The notes: generated by a model from the sequence alone, not told the origin. A stretch of 64,000 bases of DNA from Hortaea werneckii (GCA_037044905.1 JBAOKB010000030.1:62001-126000), one strand, 5' to 3'; counted from the first letter of the stretch, positions 33,335-45,472 are shown. Numbers and translations are program-made.

Positions 33335-33894
33335 GTTTCTTGAGGGGCTTTTTCCCCAGCAGCTGGGTGAACGGAAGAGAAAGTGGAAAAGAAGCAAGGA
33401 GGTGGGAAACTCGGCTGGGAAAAGGGGGGCCCACGGAGATGGTACTCGGGGCTGCCTAACTTGCTGTTGAGCTTTGGCTGGTAGGGGCGTAGCCGTCGTG
33501 GTTAGGATATGTGGGTATAAGGTATGTGAGTATCAGGGGGAAATTTGGCGGGAAACAGGGATCAAAAGTTCTTAAGTTTGGACGGTTTGGGGTTCCACGC
33601 TGGCCCTCCGCCCTCCGCCCTCCCGGTTGTAAAGTCCTGTACGTGGTATTAGTCGATGTTTGTATAGATATGTAAACTTTTGGTTGTTATCGTGTTCTTC
33701 CTCTTTCCTCTCTCCCTTTCCACCCCCCTATCTTCTTCTTCTTCTTCTCCAGTTTTCTTTTGGATTTCTTGCGATACTAAGTGACTATCACAACTCTCTT
33801 TCCCCTCGTTATTAGCTACTCTTTCCTTTGAACACGCTTCGCCCTCAGGGGTTCAAGCTATACTCTCATCTCCTCGACTTTCTTGAAGTCTTTT

Positions 33895-33896
<2 letters not shown>

Positions 33897-33931
<35 letters not shown>
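33897..33931 (+). repeat. Poly-G tract, about 35 G
   Basis: An uninterrupted run of about 35 guanines on the plus strand, preceded by six T. This is very long for a nuclear genome and could fold as G-quadruplex. The exact length may be affected by sequencing error. Confidence 0.9.
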
Positions 33932-34182
33932 CGAGAGGGAGAGAAGGGTTTCGTCTTTCTTTGTCTTTCTGTTTTTCTTTGAAATTCTTCTCCTTGGACT
34001 CTTTCGCCTTGAGACTGTATCCACCCCTTCCCCCTTTCTCCTTCGAGAGGCCTTTTGTTGCGCCATTTAATTATCGTCATAGCCCTCTTTGAGCCCCCCT
34101 GACCCTTTCACAAATGCTCAGATGCAGCAAGAGGAACTTTCATGATGGTCTCAGTTGGAGAGGCTTAAAGGCTTTAGGGGAA

Positions 34183-34210
34183 GGGGGGGGGGGGGGGGGG
34201 GGGGGGGGGG
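34183..34210 (+). repeat. Poly-G tract, about 28 G
   Basis: A second uninterrupted guanine run on the same strand, about 250 bp after the first, in the same convergent intergenic region. Length as given in the sequence; homopolymer errors are possible. Confidence 0.9.
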
Positions 34211-34770
34211 TGGGAGGAAAGGAATGCTGCACTCTCTAAGCTCGCATACCGTACCTTATAAGCCCTCACTTCAAGATAACAAGTTGAAAGGGAAATTGCC
34301 GAAGCAGGATAGATGAAGTTGAAAGGGACAAGAATCGGTCTGTGGTTATCATTAAGAGCCAATGCATTTTGTCGAATGTCATCGCTGCTGCTTAGTTCTA
34401 TCGTCCTTCGTATAATAGGAATCAGCCGTCAATCCTCTCTCTCGACACTATTGTGTGGGGGGGCTAAGAAGTGATTGTTTGACTGGAATTAGCTTCGTTT
34501 TTGAGTACCTTCTACTACTATCACTACAACTACATCTACTTGTCTCTTCTCACAGGGTTCTCTAGCCCCCTCTAAGTGTTAAAACCTCGCTCGCTCGGTC
34601 TTTTGGCCCCCATGGAACAGACTTCTCCTGCAAACCCCCCTAAAAGTATACACAAAAAAGTCCCATCCCCCGCAGAAACCCCCGCAGGAACCCACCTCAC
34701 ACCAAAAACCCCCACACCTCAATGTGGACGAGAGATGCCTCACACCCCAGGCGACCATTCCAATCCCTTA

Positions 34771-37661
34771 TTATCCGTCAGGAGCAACCACACCTCCACT
34801 CCGCATCCGCGCCTGCTGGTAATTGATCCCGCGCGAGTGGATCTTCTCAATGGCTTTCTTGTCCAGCACGATATGTTCCCAGTTCTCGGGGAGATGGACG
34901 CGACCCCTGATTTTTCGAAATTCGTTAGCAAACTCGGACTTTTTTCCCCTCCCTCCCCTCTTTTTTCTTTTCTTTTTTTTGGGGTTTTCCGTCTCGTTTT
35001 TGCCTTCCGCGCACACTGCACGAGAGAGCTCTCCTCCGGGACATCTGCCAAGTCTCCTTCTCCCAAGAAGGACTTTTGGGAAAAGGGAGGAAGGGAAGGG
35101 GGATGGTGGGGGAACTTACAAAATAAAAGTCTGCTTCATATTCCGCGCCTTGAACCGGACATCCTCCGCGCTCCGGCGCCACAGGACGCCCTGGCCGCCG
35201 TTCTCCTCCGCATCCCACTTCTTCAGCGCCGCGTAGCTGACCCCTTCGCCGCCGTGCCGTCTGATCAAGTCCACCATCGCGTTCTCTTCCTCGTCGCTCC
35301 AGGGCGTGCGGACCTGTTGCGGTTTCTGCGACGAGGCGATGATGCGGCCTTGTTTCGCTGCGATCTTGGCCCGTTGGTAGTGTTGTTCGGGTGGGATGGG
35401 TCCGGCTTCTGGGTCGAGCGGGTCGAGGTTGCCTGGGAGGGTGGAGCCGGGGTTCTTGCGTTGGCGTTTAGCTGGGGAGGTGTTCTGGGAGCCGGGTAAC
35501 TCGTATTCGACTGTGCCTGATCGATTGGCCATCTGGGGAGGTCGGCGAGCGTTAGGGCGGGGAGCTGAGCGGCGTCGAGCGTCAGCGGCGGAGGTATCGC
35601 GCATATCGGTTTGGAATCCTTCGTCTTGGGTAGGGTCGAAGTCATCCACGTCATCGTCGACTTCGTCGTAGGGACGCTTATTCCCACGGGCATTGCCGAC
35701 GTGGTAAGGCCCAGATGCTGAAGAGCGAGCAGGCATTGACGAGGCGGGTCCGGCTTCGCCAGGAAGCGGCTGACTTTCATCATCCCAGGCGATGCGATGA
35801 GCACCCTCTTGGCGATCAAGGAAGGATTTTTGCTTGCGTTTCGCATTCTGCATCTGCATGTTTCGGAAGCCTGACAGGTGTTGCAAGGTCGATTGTGCGC
35901 GCTCCTGAGCTGTAGGCTGTCCATCATAATCGTCCTCTGGAAGCGGAGCAAATCCATCATCTTGAGTGAATGCTGAAGGTCCCGGGGCTTGGGCCAAGCG
36001 AGGGTCCATCATTGGCGCTACTGGAGCTGTAGCTTGCACTGGTTGATTCGGAGCTGCTTGTGCAGATAGCCTCTGTTCACGAGCTTTAAGAGCTGCAATG
36101 CCCTTATACCCTTTTCTGGGAGTCCCGGCGGTCTTGCCAAAGCTTTGTCGTTTCTCGGCAGCCAAACGGTCAAAACCTAGACGTTCGACCTCGTGGGCGA
36201 GAGAAGCGACCACAGCGTCTACGCCGCCTGCTTTTTTAATGGCCATGTCAATATTGGCCTTGCGGAGCTCATAGAAGCCGGTGGCCTGGTTGACAAAACT
36301 TTGCCATGGATACTCGTCTCTGATCTCTGCGAGGGCGGCCATGAGATCTTTGTTGGTGTCCTGAAAGGGAGCCTTTAGTGACGCCACCAGAGCGTTGATT
36401 TCATCAATCCAGTGCTCCAACTCCAATGGGTCCAGCTCGTCTAAGCCCATGTCTTCATGGTAGGCATGGACATACTCGCCATCTTCATTGCGCTTGAAGA
36501 AGACGCTATCGACCACACTCGTGGCATCGTACTCAGGATGGCTATGGAAGATATGCAAACGCGCAACGCTCAGCTGCGTCTGCAACGCCAGACAGGTGCG
36601 CATGGCTTCGGCGCTGAAGCCAAGGCCAGCAATGGCGGTTGGGAAGTTTTGCATCAGCTTGTCAAAACTCTCGTACCTTTCTGCGTCCAGTTCGGTAGGG
36701 TCAATGACTGTATCGAGGACGGTCCTCATCATCTGGGCAAGATTGATTTTGTAAAGAAGATCATCTGGTCTCCAAAGGCCATCGGGGACCTGATCGATAC
36801 TTTGAACGCTCAGCAGCGCCCTCAGTACAATACTAGGCTGGATGTACTCCCGGCTGCCGAAGTTGTTCTTGTGCAGGATGAACGAAGAGAGCCGATTGTT
36901 AAGCAGCTTTCTATGTCTGGAGCCTTCGATATGGATCTCCTGCCAGACGATTGGACGTTGCTTGGGGTCTGCCGGGAACAGCAGGGCACAAAGCTGATCT
37001 GCAGCTGCGACCAAATTTGGAAGCACATCAACCATGATGTCGGGGTCAAGATCGGCAATTTCTTCTTGTGAGAAAGAAGTCTTTGCGGTCATCCTCGAAA
37101 CAGCTGAATTGGAAGACCGTGGGCGCTCAATGTTTTCATCTGCAGCTGCCGCATCGTCCTCGGCGGCTGCAACATCTTCCTGGTTTTGTGCCTCATCGAC
37201 TTCGTCTTCCGCGACAGGTTCTAGGTCTGGAAGGTGGGGTCAGCCATGAACGTGTAAGCATGCTGATGTGCGAAAGACATGTCGTGGTTGCCAGCAGAGA
37301 CGACTAAGTATTGCCCGACTGAAAGGGTTTGCCTTCGGTAAAGAGATGCAGCATGAACTCCGATCATTCTTCTTTGAGGGGTCGTTTGTTGTTCCCCAAA
37401 AGTTAGGGTGCGGGTTATGGGAGCGGGTTAGGGTTATGGATTTTGTGACCTACCTCGTTGAGCGGGTTTGTTTTTTTTACCACCGCGTTTCTTAGTCGCC
37501 GGAGCTTCAATGGGTTCAGGGGGTTGTGTACTGGGTTCACGACTTTGGCTACGCGTCGACCGAGTTGTTCTACCAGGTGGTGGTGCTGTGGCAGGCGGGT
37601 CACTCGGCGCCGCACTCGCCTGACGACTCGGTGGCCGGGCGGTCGACGACAGCTTCGCCAT
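34771..37661 (-). CDS. TRF/Tbf1-like protein with C-terminal telobox Myb domain
   Basis: Three exons: 37661-37454, 37226-35120 and 34906-34771; 816 residues. The last intron (213 nt) ends with a branch site GCTAAC 18 nt before its CAG, and the phases agree at both junctions. The N-terminus is a basic Pro/Ser/Arg tail ending TKKRGGKKNKPAQR. Next come an acidic stretch and then a helical domain of about 220 residues (from PNLVAAADQLCALLF) that fits a TRF-homology dimerisation fold. A disordered linker follows. The C-terminal Myb repeat starts RTPWSDEEENAMVDLIRRHG and has a third helix VRFKARNMKQTF, related to the telobox VDLKDKWRN. Family members (Tbf1, Taz1, TRF) bind TTAGGG repeats at telomeres or in promoters. 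Target specificity here is inference. Confidence 0.85.
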
Positions 37662-38625
37662 TTGATGACTCCGGGCAGCTGAAGGACAGAGACACGCACG
37701 CGACTGTGTGAAGAATGCTGCAGCACTGCAGCACTGGAAGACAACGCCTGCAGTGTTTGCAACGCGTCAAGATGCGGTAGGGTCAGAGGGAGAAGGAGGA
37801 TTCCAAGGTTTGTTTGGAATCGAAAAGCCCCCGGACTAGGGTTGACCAGGGTTGGCTGATCAGTCTTGGCACGCTAGTCTACTTTCAATTGTGGTATACA
37901 CGCGACGCGTCGTGCACACCTGGCAATAATCAGAAACCATGCTTACAAGTGACGAGAATCCCGTATGATGTGTTCAATGCTTCTGAGGTATCAGTTGGCC
38001 TAATAATGGTTGCCAACGTGCGTGATCCGAGCAAACCTCGTCAGGTAAGCAATCGACCAGCAGGAGAGGTAGGTCACGAGACCACGCGTTTTGCGGATAT
38101 TCACAGCATCGCACCGACTTGCCGCCGTGGGCGTAGGCGTAGGCGCAGGCGTAGGAGTGTGCATGGGCGGGCGTGGTTGTGGCGCAGCGGCGGAAGAGCC
38201 AACCCCAGATCCGTAAAGCTTGCAAGATCCAGTCCAGTCCGCCTGATGAGACGTGTGAGATGCGCAGAAGCTCTGGACTTGCATGATCATCCCTTTCCAT
38301 AAGGTAGCATTTTCCCTTTTTCGCTCCTGCCCGTCCTCCCCTCCCCCCTCTACCCCCCCGGGCCTCTTCATTTTTATCCCATTCCATATTCTAACAGCTT
38401 TGTCCTTCTTCTGGTGGCAATGAAATAATTAAATCCTCCTACTTGAACCCCTCACGTGACACGGCCGTTGGGTCCACGAGCGTACGTCAGCCAAACGTGG
38501 CATTGATTGAAAGAATCCCCTTGCTATTATTTATCCATTGGAATCGTGGCCTGTCTTGCCTATCCCATCGCGCGCACCGTCGCATCCTCTAGTCTTCACA
38601 CCAACTCATTGACATTGCGCTCAAC
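37662..38625. other. Divergent intergenic region, Tbf1-like / GDT1
   Basis: 964 bp between two divergent starts, so both promoters lie here. It includes an imperfect GGCGTA hexamer repeat near 38126-38155 and pyrimidine-rich DNA before the GDT1 start. Short ORFs carry no motif. Confidence 0.5.
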
Positions 38626-40745
38626 ATGCGCCTCCGACACGCCTCCCCCCTCCTGCTCCTCCTTCTCCCCACCCTCGCCGCCGCCGACCTCGACTCCCCC
38701 AAAAATGGCCGCCTACACAAACGCGACTCCAACAAACTCACCAAGGAGGAGATTATGGAGTTGAATGTCGCCAAGGGTCAGACGGCAGGTCGCGACAAGC
38801 CCAAGTTCGCAGCACCTGCCGACGGCGCACAAAACGCAAAGCCTTCCACATCTACCCGTCCATACGTCGGAACGGAGGATGCCCCGGTAGATGGGCTGGA
38901 CGGCAAGCCGCATGCCGGTCCTTTCGTGGACACCACCCCAGAAGAAACCACCAAGAAGGGAAAGGGAGGAGCCGCCAAAACATCATCCGCGAAGCCGCGA
39001 CCAACATCGTTGGAGAAGTTCAAAGACGCGTCCAACGACGACGGCTGGGCGCTGGATGACATTCCGGAGAAGAACGATGGCGTCATGAACGATGAGAGCC
39101 GAGTGGCGCCCAAGAAAGGAACGACGGGCACTGAAGGCGGCATCAGCGAGAAGACCAAGGACAGATTGCGAAAGGGCGACCCAGAGAAGAAGCCTCAGGC
39201 ACCGAACGAGGCCCCGCCATTACCGCACAAGGAGCAGGAGCGTATCGCTGAGCACCAGGAGAAGACAGGAGAGAAGAAGAAAACCTCCGCCGCGAGCAAG
39301 GAAGACAAGGACAGTGAGAATGGGGCGGAGGCAGGCGGCAAGAAAGGCGGCGAGTACGGCGCCGGCGGACTAGGAATGGAGAAGCCGACCGACCTACCAG
39401 AAAAGCCACACAACATCCCCCATCCCGAACGGAAAGGCTCTAGCAGCAGCGGTGCAAGCGAGGCAGGCGAACCACCCATCGCCAACAATGGCCAAGACGA
39501 CTGGCTCCAGGACACGATGCCCTACACCGAGGGCTCCACCAACCCTCGCAAGAACGCCAAATCCGCTTCCGCCGCAGCAGGTGGCGACATCTCCAGCGGC
39601 ATCACCTCCCCCGGCACCGCCGGCGACACAGAATGGCACGAATGGTTCCACTCCTTCGTCCTCTCCATGACCATGATCCTCTTCTCCGAAATCGGCGACA
39701 AAACCTTCCTCGTCGCGGCCCTGATGGCCATGCGACACGACCGCCTGCTCGTCTTCACCGCCGCCCTCTCCGCCCTCGTCGCCATGACCGTCCTCTCCGC
39801 CGTCCTCGGCCACGCCGTCCCCACCCTCCTGCCCAAGAAATTCACCACCTTCGGCGCCGCCGTGCTCTTCCTCGTCTTCGGCGCCCGCCTGCTGAAGGAA
39901 GGCCTCGAAATGCCCCCCGATTCCGGCGTCGGCGAGGAAATGCGCGAGGTCGAGGCCGAGCTCGAGGAAAAAGAACACTCTCATCGCCCCTCCTCCCATC
40001 ATGACCCTTACTCCCTGGAATCCGGCCGTCACCACTCTTCTTCCGAAAAACGCTCTCCCTCCGCCTCCTCCTCCCGCTCCCCCTCCCCTTCCTCCCGCGC
40101 CACTACCCCCAGCGTCCGCGACCGCCTCTCCGGCCTCACCAACCTCCTCAGCCTCGTCCTCAGCCCCGCCTGGGTCCAGACGTTCGTCATGACTTTCCTC
40201 GGCGAGTGGGGCGACCGCAGCCAGATCGCCACCATCGCTATGGCTGCCGGCCAGGATTACTGGTGGGTCACCCTCGGCGCTATCTGTGGGCATTCCGTCT
40301 GTACGGGTCTTGCGGTTGTCGGGGGGAGGGCGTTGGCTGGGAGGGTGAGTATGAGAGTTGGTAAGTTTATCGCATTTCTTCCCCTTTCCTGTTTTTTTCT
40401 TTTTTAAAAAAAAGGATTTTCTTCTCTGGGATCCTGTGCTATAGTTTTTGGGGCTTCCCTGACCTTTCGCTTCCTCTTTTTTACTGGTCTTTTTTGGGGG
40501 TTTCTACTTCGATCTGTCAGGGGCTTTGAAAGCATCCTTCCTGATTGAAAAGCCGGATTTGCTGCTCATTTTGATTTCCACATTTTATATTGCCCTTTTT
40601 TCATTGGTGGAGACATGTTTTGTTAGAAGAAACGGAACTCTTGGCTAACGCTTCTTTCTTCCTTACAGTCACTATCGGCGGCGCCGTGGCTTTCCTCGCC
40701 TTCGGCCTCATCTACATCTATGAGTGTCTCATGGAGACCTCGTAA
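38626..40745 (+). CDS. gdt1: Gdt1/TMEM165-family Mn2+/Ca2+ cation exchanger with long N-terminal domain
   Basis: Two exons, 38626-40360 and 40669-40745, 603 residues; the 308-nt intron has GTAAGT, a GGCTAACG branch site and TTACAG. It opens with a signal peptide (MRLRHASPLLLLLLPTLAAA), then about 300 residues rich in Lys, Glu, Pro and Gly without globular motif. Two UPF0016 repeats follow, each with the family cation motif E-x-G-D: FSEIGDKTFLVAALMAMRH and GEWGDRSQIATIAMAAGQ, linked by a His/Ser-rich cytosolic loop (EKEHSHRPSSHHD). Exon 2 encodes the last helix, GGAVAFLAFGLIYIYE. Yeast Gdt1 (280 residues) sits in the Golgi and imports Mn2+/Ca2+ for glycosylation. The protein here is roughly twice that length. 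Confidence 0.92.
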
Positions 40746-42574
40746 ACCGGACCCGCTTCTCCGTCTCTGTGCCGGTCTTCAACTTTCCCGCACCGGCCTT
40801 ACTCCCTCGCACCAATTTTATTGCGAAGTCGCCTTTTACAGCCCCGTTTCGCTCAAAGCCATCATCTCTCGGCTCGAGAAGTGGAGCAGCAGACCAGGAA
40901 ACGGGAATGAGGAGGGGGTTATTACCCCATCCCCACCTTTATGGGAAGGGGCGGTTTCGTTGTATTAACAGTTTTCTAAAAACTTCTTAATTCTTTCCAC
41001 TTGTTTCCCCTCCTCCTGGTCCTCCGGCCCTTGGCAGTGTAAAACGCATCACTTGGAACTTTCGCTTCGTGATTTTTTCTCGTTCATTTCTTAGCGAGCT
41101 TCTGGAGATGCATAGTGGCAAGTTGCGCAGGAGCAGGACGGATCAGGCTGGGGCTAGTTTGGTTTGTGGGGTTGGATTGGGCGAGGGGCAAGGGAGGAGT
41201 CGATGTGTGAGGAAATTGGGTTTGGGATTAGGATTTTTAGAGTGAAAGCCTGCAGCGTGGAGGAAAGTTGAGGTGGAATGGTCTCTCCCGGGTTGTAATG
41301 GGATTGATCGTTTGGAGACCCTCGTCGGCTTAATGGACTTGATTTTTCGGACAGCCTATTATATGCAGAGCGGAAGCGACTTTGTTGGGTCAAAGAGACG
41401 ACGGGATTGGGTGGCATGGGGAATGAGGATTGATACGGGTGTGTTGTGTACGGCAGAATATCGTAATGTGTTTGGAACATCGTTATAATCTTTCCCTCTT
41501 TTCCCACTTGTGTGCGAAGGAGGAGGAAACAGTGGACATTAATTCAAGGGTTGGTGGGCATGACATTTCATCCAAGTGCTTGTAGGAATCGTGACTGTGT
41601 TTCTTTTTCAGGGGTTTGCTATCACATGCTGGAGCGGCTGAGACTATTATTATTTTTCACTGCTGGTTTTAGGCAGGCAAGAGAGGAGAGAAGAGAGGAA
41701 AAGGTGGAGATTTCAAAAGAAAGAAAGAAAGAAAGGGATTCACCAGCCAAGTCAGGAAGGGGTATTTCCGTCATAGACAATTTCCAATCGAATTTGATAT
41801 ACCTTGACTTTCGTCACCGACTCATCTTCCCACTGCCACGCGGATAAAGTGACTCGATCTTCGTTCCAAGCTTCTCTCAGTATGGGACGGTGGAGGAGTA
41901 GTATCATCTCACTCGCATGTTAACATAGCCCAGGCTGCCAGCCCTTAGGAAGCCCACTCACTCTATGTAACCCTTGTTCCTACGCAGCGAGACTGGCATT
42001 CACCGGGTCCGGTTCCAGAATGTACACAAGGTGCTTAAGATAACTCCCTGGCACAAGCATACGGGTAGATATATCGGTGCAGCGTCTCTGTCTTTGGCTC
42101 TTGCGAGATGGGATCTGTTGGCTCATTTAAGCTTGACTGATTTCGGGAGCTCAATATCAACAGAATTCTGGCCTCATTGATTGCGTAAACTTTGTGCCTT
42201 TAGAGAGTCAGATTGACTGGGCCGCGGAGGGATGCATATGCCAGGCATCGAGAAGGTCATGCAGAGACACGATATTAGATTGTTGCAAAGGGGGGCTCCA
42301 TACCGTGGGTTTCGGATCATGGCCCACTTTTTCGTTCTTTGAATTCGGCCGCGATAACGCGTGTTATCTGTCGCCATCACACGGATGCGCAGAAGACATC
42401 CCCTCGGCCTGAATGTCAGACTCAAAGCAGCAGCGGCTAGACCTCCGGAGGCCAGAAGCTCACTGCTTATCTCTTCCCGCCGAAAATACAACTGCTCAAT
42501 GCAATCAGGCTGCATCAAGATCGGAGGGTAGAAGAGAGAAGGCGATCAAATCGTCCTTTTCTTTGTTGCAGACC
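40746..42574. other. Convergent intergenic region, 1.83 kb
   Basis: Between the 3' ends of GDT1 and RTF2. Short ORFs on both strands (longest about 115 codons) have no recognisable domain or splice-compatible partners. No RNA gene or repeat of note recognised. Confidence 0.5.
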
Positions 42575-43498
42575 TCATCTCTTCGTCGCGGAAGGAACGC
42601 TGTATCCTCGCGTCATGAAGTCGCCGTTCTTACCATTCGATGCATCCTTGTCACGCTGTGAGAAGAGGCTGCGTACATTGTCGCTTTCCAGCTTGCGCTT
42701 CTTCGAACGTTCTTGCTCCTCCTTGACCTTGGCGGCGATGGTTGCGGCCGATGAGTTCTTGATGTTGCGGCTGTTGTCGTCGTTGTCTTTGGTCTCTGCA
42801 GATTTCGTGCTAGTCTTCGCTTGATCCTGGCTAGATGTTGTATCGACGCCATTCGTGTCCGTCGTGCTGGCCTCGTCTTTCTTTTTCCGCTTCTTACTGC
42901 CGCCGGAAGCTTTCTTCAGCGAGTGAGCAAGTCCTTTCTCCTGCAACGTCTTGATCCGGAGTTGCAATCTTGCAACATCTGTCTCTGAAGTCGGAAGAAT
43001 GGGTATGACATCGTTAGAAGCATACGCCGTATCGCATGTCAGACACTTCTCGCCCGAGACTTCCTTGATCGCGCTCCCTGAGAATGCATGACCGCATGGT
43101 ACAATGTAGGCTGCCTTGGACCCAGGACCGAGCTTATCGCCCGTCACGGGACACTTCAAGATCTCCTGCTTATCGGTCGCTGTCGCCTCTTCGTCTACGT
43201 CGAACTTCACTTCGACAATGTCCTTCAAGCTCTTGATGGCGCCGTTGGTGATGCGCTCGGCGTCTTCCTTGTAGGCGCCTTCGACCAGGTATTCCAGGAT
43301 GGTGTCTTTGTTGTAGAGCTTGCCGTTCGAATCGGACACTATCGGTCGAGACAGCGGCTTGTTGGAAACCGGGTCGGTAGTCCAGTGGTATTCTTGTTGC
43401 TCATTCTGCGACTCTTTGAGCTCGGAGGTTGTTGGATTGCGCGCCGCCTCTTTCACCAGCTCGCGACGGGTTGGTATACTGCCGCCGTCGTTACCCAT
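42575..43498 (-). CDS. rtf2: Replication termination factor 2 (Rtf2), RING-like
   Basis: 307 residues, intronless. Rtf2 acts at site-specific replication barriers in fission yeast and is linked to splicing and proteasome shuttling in other eukaryotes. The universal N-terminus MGNDGGSIPTRRELVK is present. It is followed by a degenerate U-box-like half (HWTTDPVSNKPLSRPIVSD) and a zinc-binding half (KCPVTGD ... YIVPCGHAFS ... EKCLTCDTAY). The C-terminus is Lys/Ser-rich and ends with the family tail NVRSLFSQRDK ... FMTRGYSVPSATKR. Its promoter is shared with pantothenate kinase (522 bp between starts). Confidence 0.95.
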   Translation of the reverse strand: MGNDGGSIPTRRELVKEAARNPTTSELKESQNEQQEYHWTTDPVSNKPLSRPIVSDSNGKLYNKDTILEYLVEGAYKEDAERITNGAIKSLKDIVEVKFDVDEEATATDKQEILKCPVTGDKLGPGSKAAYIVPCGHAFSGSAIKEVSGEKCLTCDTAYASNDVIPILPTSETDVARLQLRIKTLQEKGLAHSLKKASGGSKKRKKKDEASTTDTNGVDTTSSQDQAKTSTKSAETKDNDDNSRNIKNSSAATIAAKVKEEQERSKKRKLESDNVRSLFSQRDKDASNGKNGDFMTRGYSVPSATKR

Positions 43499-44020
43499 TG
43501 TGGTGATGTTACCGCGCTCTCATCAGTTGTCGAGGATCCCGCGGTGGAGTGTCCCTGTATTGATTGATGTATTGATTAAAGCCTCCGTCCCGAATGATGC
43601 AGCGGGTGCAAGATTTCTTGGCAAACGCCCCAAACGGACGGGAAGTAGAAAGGGCGCTCGGACCGATGGGGTCTAGCAATCGCGGAGCCGAAGACGACCT
43701 CGGCCGGCCAGCAGCTAGTAGCACGGAGAGAGTAGTCTTGGTGGATCCCGTTCATCTTACACCACTCGCCCGACCACAATGTCGCTCATCGCCCGTCCCA
43801 ACGCTTCCCCTGGACAAACAACCTCTTCTGGATAGGCTATTCTCATCGCCACATAAAGGACCTCCCAGAAAGCGCCACCCGATTGTAAGACTGGCCTCAT
43901 TTCCTGGATCTTACCTCCTGCTCAATTGGGAAGCCGAGCACGTGCCAGCTCAACATATCCCGGCTTCCTTCTTGCCCCTGGATAGAATTCAAGGGAGTCA
44001 GTCCTTCACCAGCCCAGCAA
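43499..44020. promoter_or_regulatory. Divergent promoter region, RTF2 / pantothenate kinase
   Basis: 522 bp between the start codons of two divergent housekeeping genes. No specific binding site identified. Confidence 0.5.
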
Positions 44021-45472
44021 ATGACCATGGCCGAGATCGAAAGACCCGCGGCTAAGCGCCGCCGCATCTCTAGCTCGGCAGTGGACATGCAATCCACCAT
44101 CCACAAACCCGGGACGATTAAGATCAATGTAGCTGGAGCTTACATCATCGACCACGGCGAGGACGACGTATCCCAAAGAAGCGGCAGCAATTCTCCCACT
44201 TCAGACCCGGAGCTGGAAGAGCAATCCTACACCCAGCATAAACGTGACATCAGACTGCCCAACCACACCGCAGTCGTCAGCCACGTCGCCGCAGACATCG
44301 GCGGCTCCCTAGCCAAAGTGGTATATTTCTCCCGCGAGAATGGCAACCCGGAATCCGGCGGCCGCCTGCACTTCCTCTCATTCGAGACCGAGCGCATCGA
44401 CGACTGCATCGAGTACCTGCGCGTCCTGCAGTCCCGCCACAAGCAGACCAACGGCGCCAAAGCCACCGAGCTCAGCGTCCAGGCCACCGGTGGCGGCGCC
44501 TACAAATTCTACGATAGGATTAAAGAACGGCTTGGCGTCGATGTGCAGCGCGAGGACGAGATGGGTTGTCTCATTATGGGCCTCGATTTCTTTATTACGG
44601 AGATTCCCATGGAAGTCTTTACCTACAACGACACCGACCCGGATAATGCCGTCGTCTATCAGGAAGCTAGGTCCGACGTCTACCCCTATCTTCTCGTCAA
44701 TATTGGCAGCGGTGTGAGTATGGTCAAAGTGTCTGGTCCGTCGCAATATCAGCGTATTGGCGGAACGTCATTAGGTGGCGGGACATTGTGGGGTTTGCTT
44801 TCTTTGCTCACCGGTGCGCGGAATTTTGACGATATGCTGGCTATGGCCGACCAGGGTGAAAACGGTTCAGTGGATCTTTTGGTCGGGGATATCTACGGCG
44901 AGGGCATGGGGTATGAGAAGATCGGACTCAGCGAGAGGACGATCGCGAGTAGTTTTGGCAAAGTGCTGAAGCGGAAACGGGAAGCGGAGAGAAGAGCGGA
45001 GGATGGTAGTGGGCTCGGCAACGGCGATGTGAATCGATCGAAATTCGACGGTGCAGCGACCGGAGACGACGAGGCTCCTCAGGCGAATTTGATCGGGGAT
45101 GGGAGGATGTTCAAACCTGAGGACATCTCAAGAAGTCTTCTCTATGCTATCAGGTGAGTACTTTGAATCCAATTTACTGACCTCTGCTAATGTATAAACA
45201 GTAACAACATCGGCCAAATCGCCTACCTGCAATCCGAAAAACACGACCTCCAGCGCATCTACTTCGGCGGATCCTTCATCCGCGGCCATCATCAGACCAT
45301 CCACACGCTCTCCTTCGCTATCAAATTCTGGAGTAAAGGCTCCAAGCAGGCTTTCTTCTTAAGACATGAGGGTTACCTAGGCGCTGTCGGTGCTTTCCTC
45401 AAACGGAGACCTGTCAAATGGGGTCGCAGGGGCAGCGTGGATGCTGAGGAGAGTCCGGTTGTTGAGAGATAG
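44021..45472 (+). CDS. Pantothenate kinase (type II, eukaryotic)
   Basis: Phosphorylates pantothenate with ATP, the first and rate-limiting step of coenzyme A synthesis. Exons 44021-45153 and 45202-45472, joined by a 48-nt intron (GTGAGT ... AAACAG, with CTGCTAATG as branch region); 467 residues. Seen: the ATP-binding start AADIGGSLAKVVYFSRE, then ATGGGAYKF, the conserved block YPYLLVNIGSGVSMVKV, and GGTSLGGGTLWGLLSLLTG. The C-terminal block is IYFGGSFIRGHHQTIHTLSFAI. These are eukaryotic PanK signatures. A basic stretch (PAAKRRRISSS) near the N-terminus could serve nuclear import. A second ATG two codons in may be the true start. Fungal orthologue of yeast CAB1. Confidence 0.95.

Larger units (their letters stand above)
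33335..34770. other. Convergent intergenic region with two long poly-G tracts
   Basis: 1.44 kb between the 3' ends of the mL50-like and Tbf1-like genes. It holds the G35 and G28 tracts, a CTT-rich stretch near 33731-33747, and short ORFs only. No gene recognised. Confidence 0.6.

Noticed and set aside
34576..35499. 307-codon plus-strand ORF
   Set aside because: It is antisense to the last exons of the telobox protein and spans its intron. It has no domain, and its composition mirrors the real gene.
39394..40293. 299-codon minus-strand ORF rich in Gly and Glu
   Set aside because: Antisense to the GDT1 core, whose E-x-G-D motifs and helices are clear; the composition is a mirror artefact.
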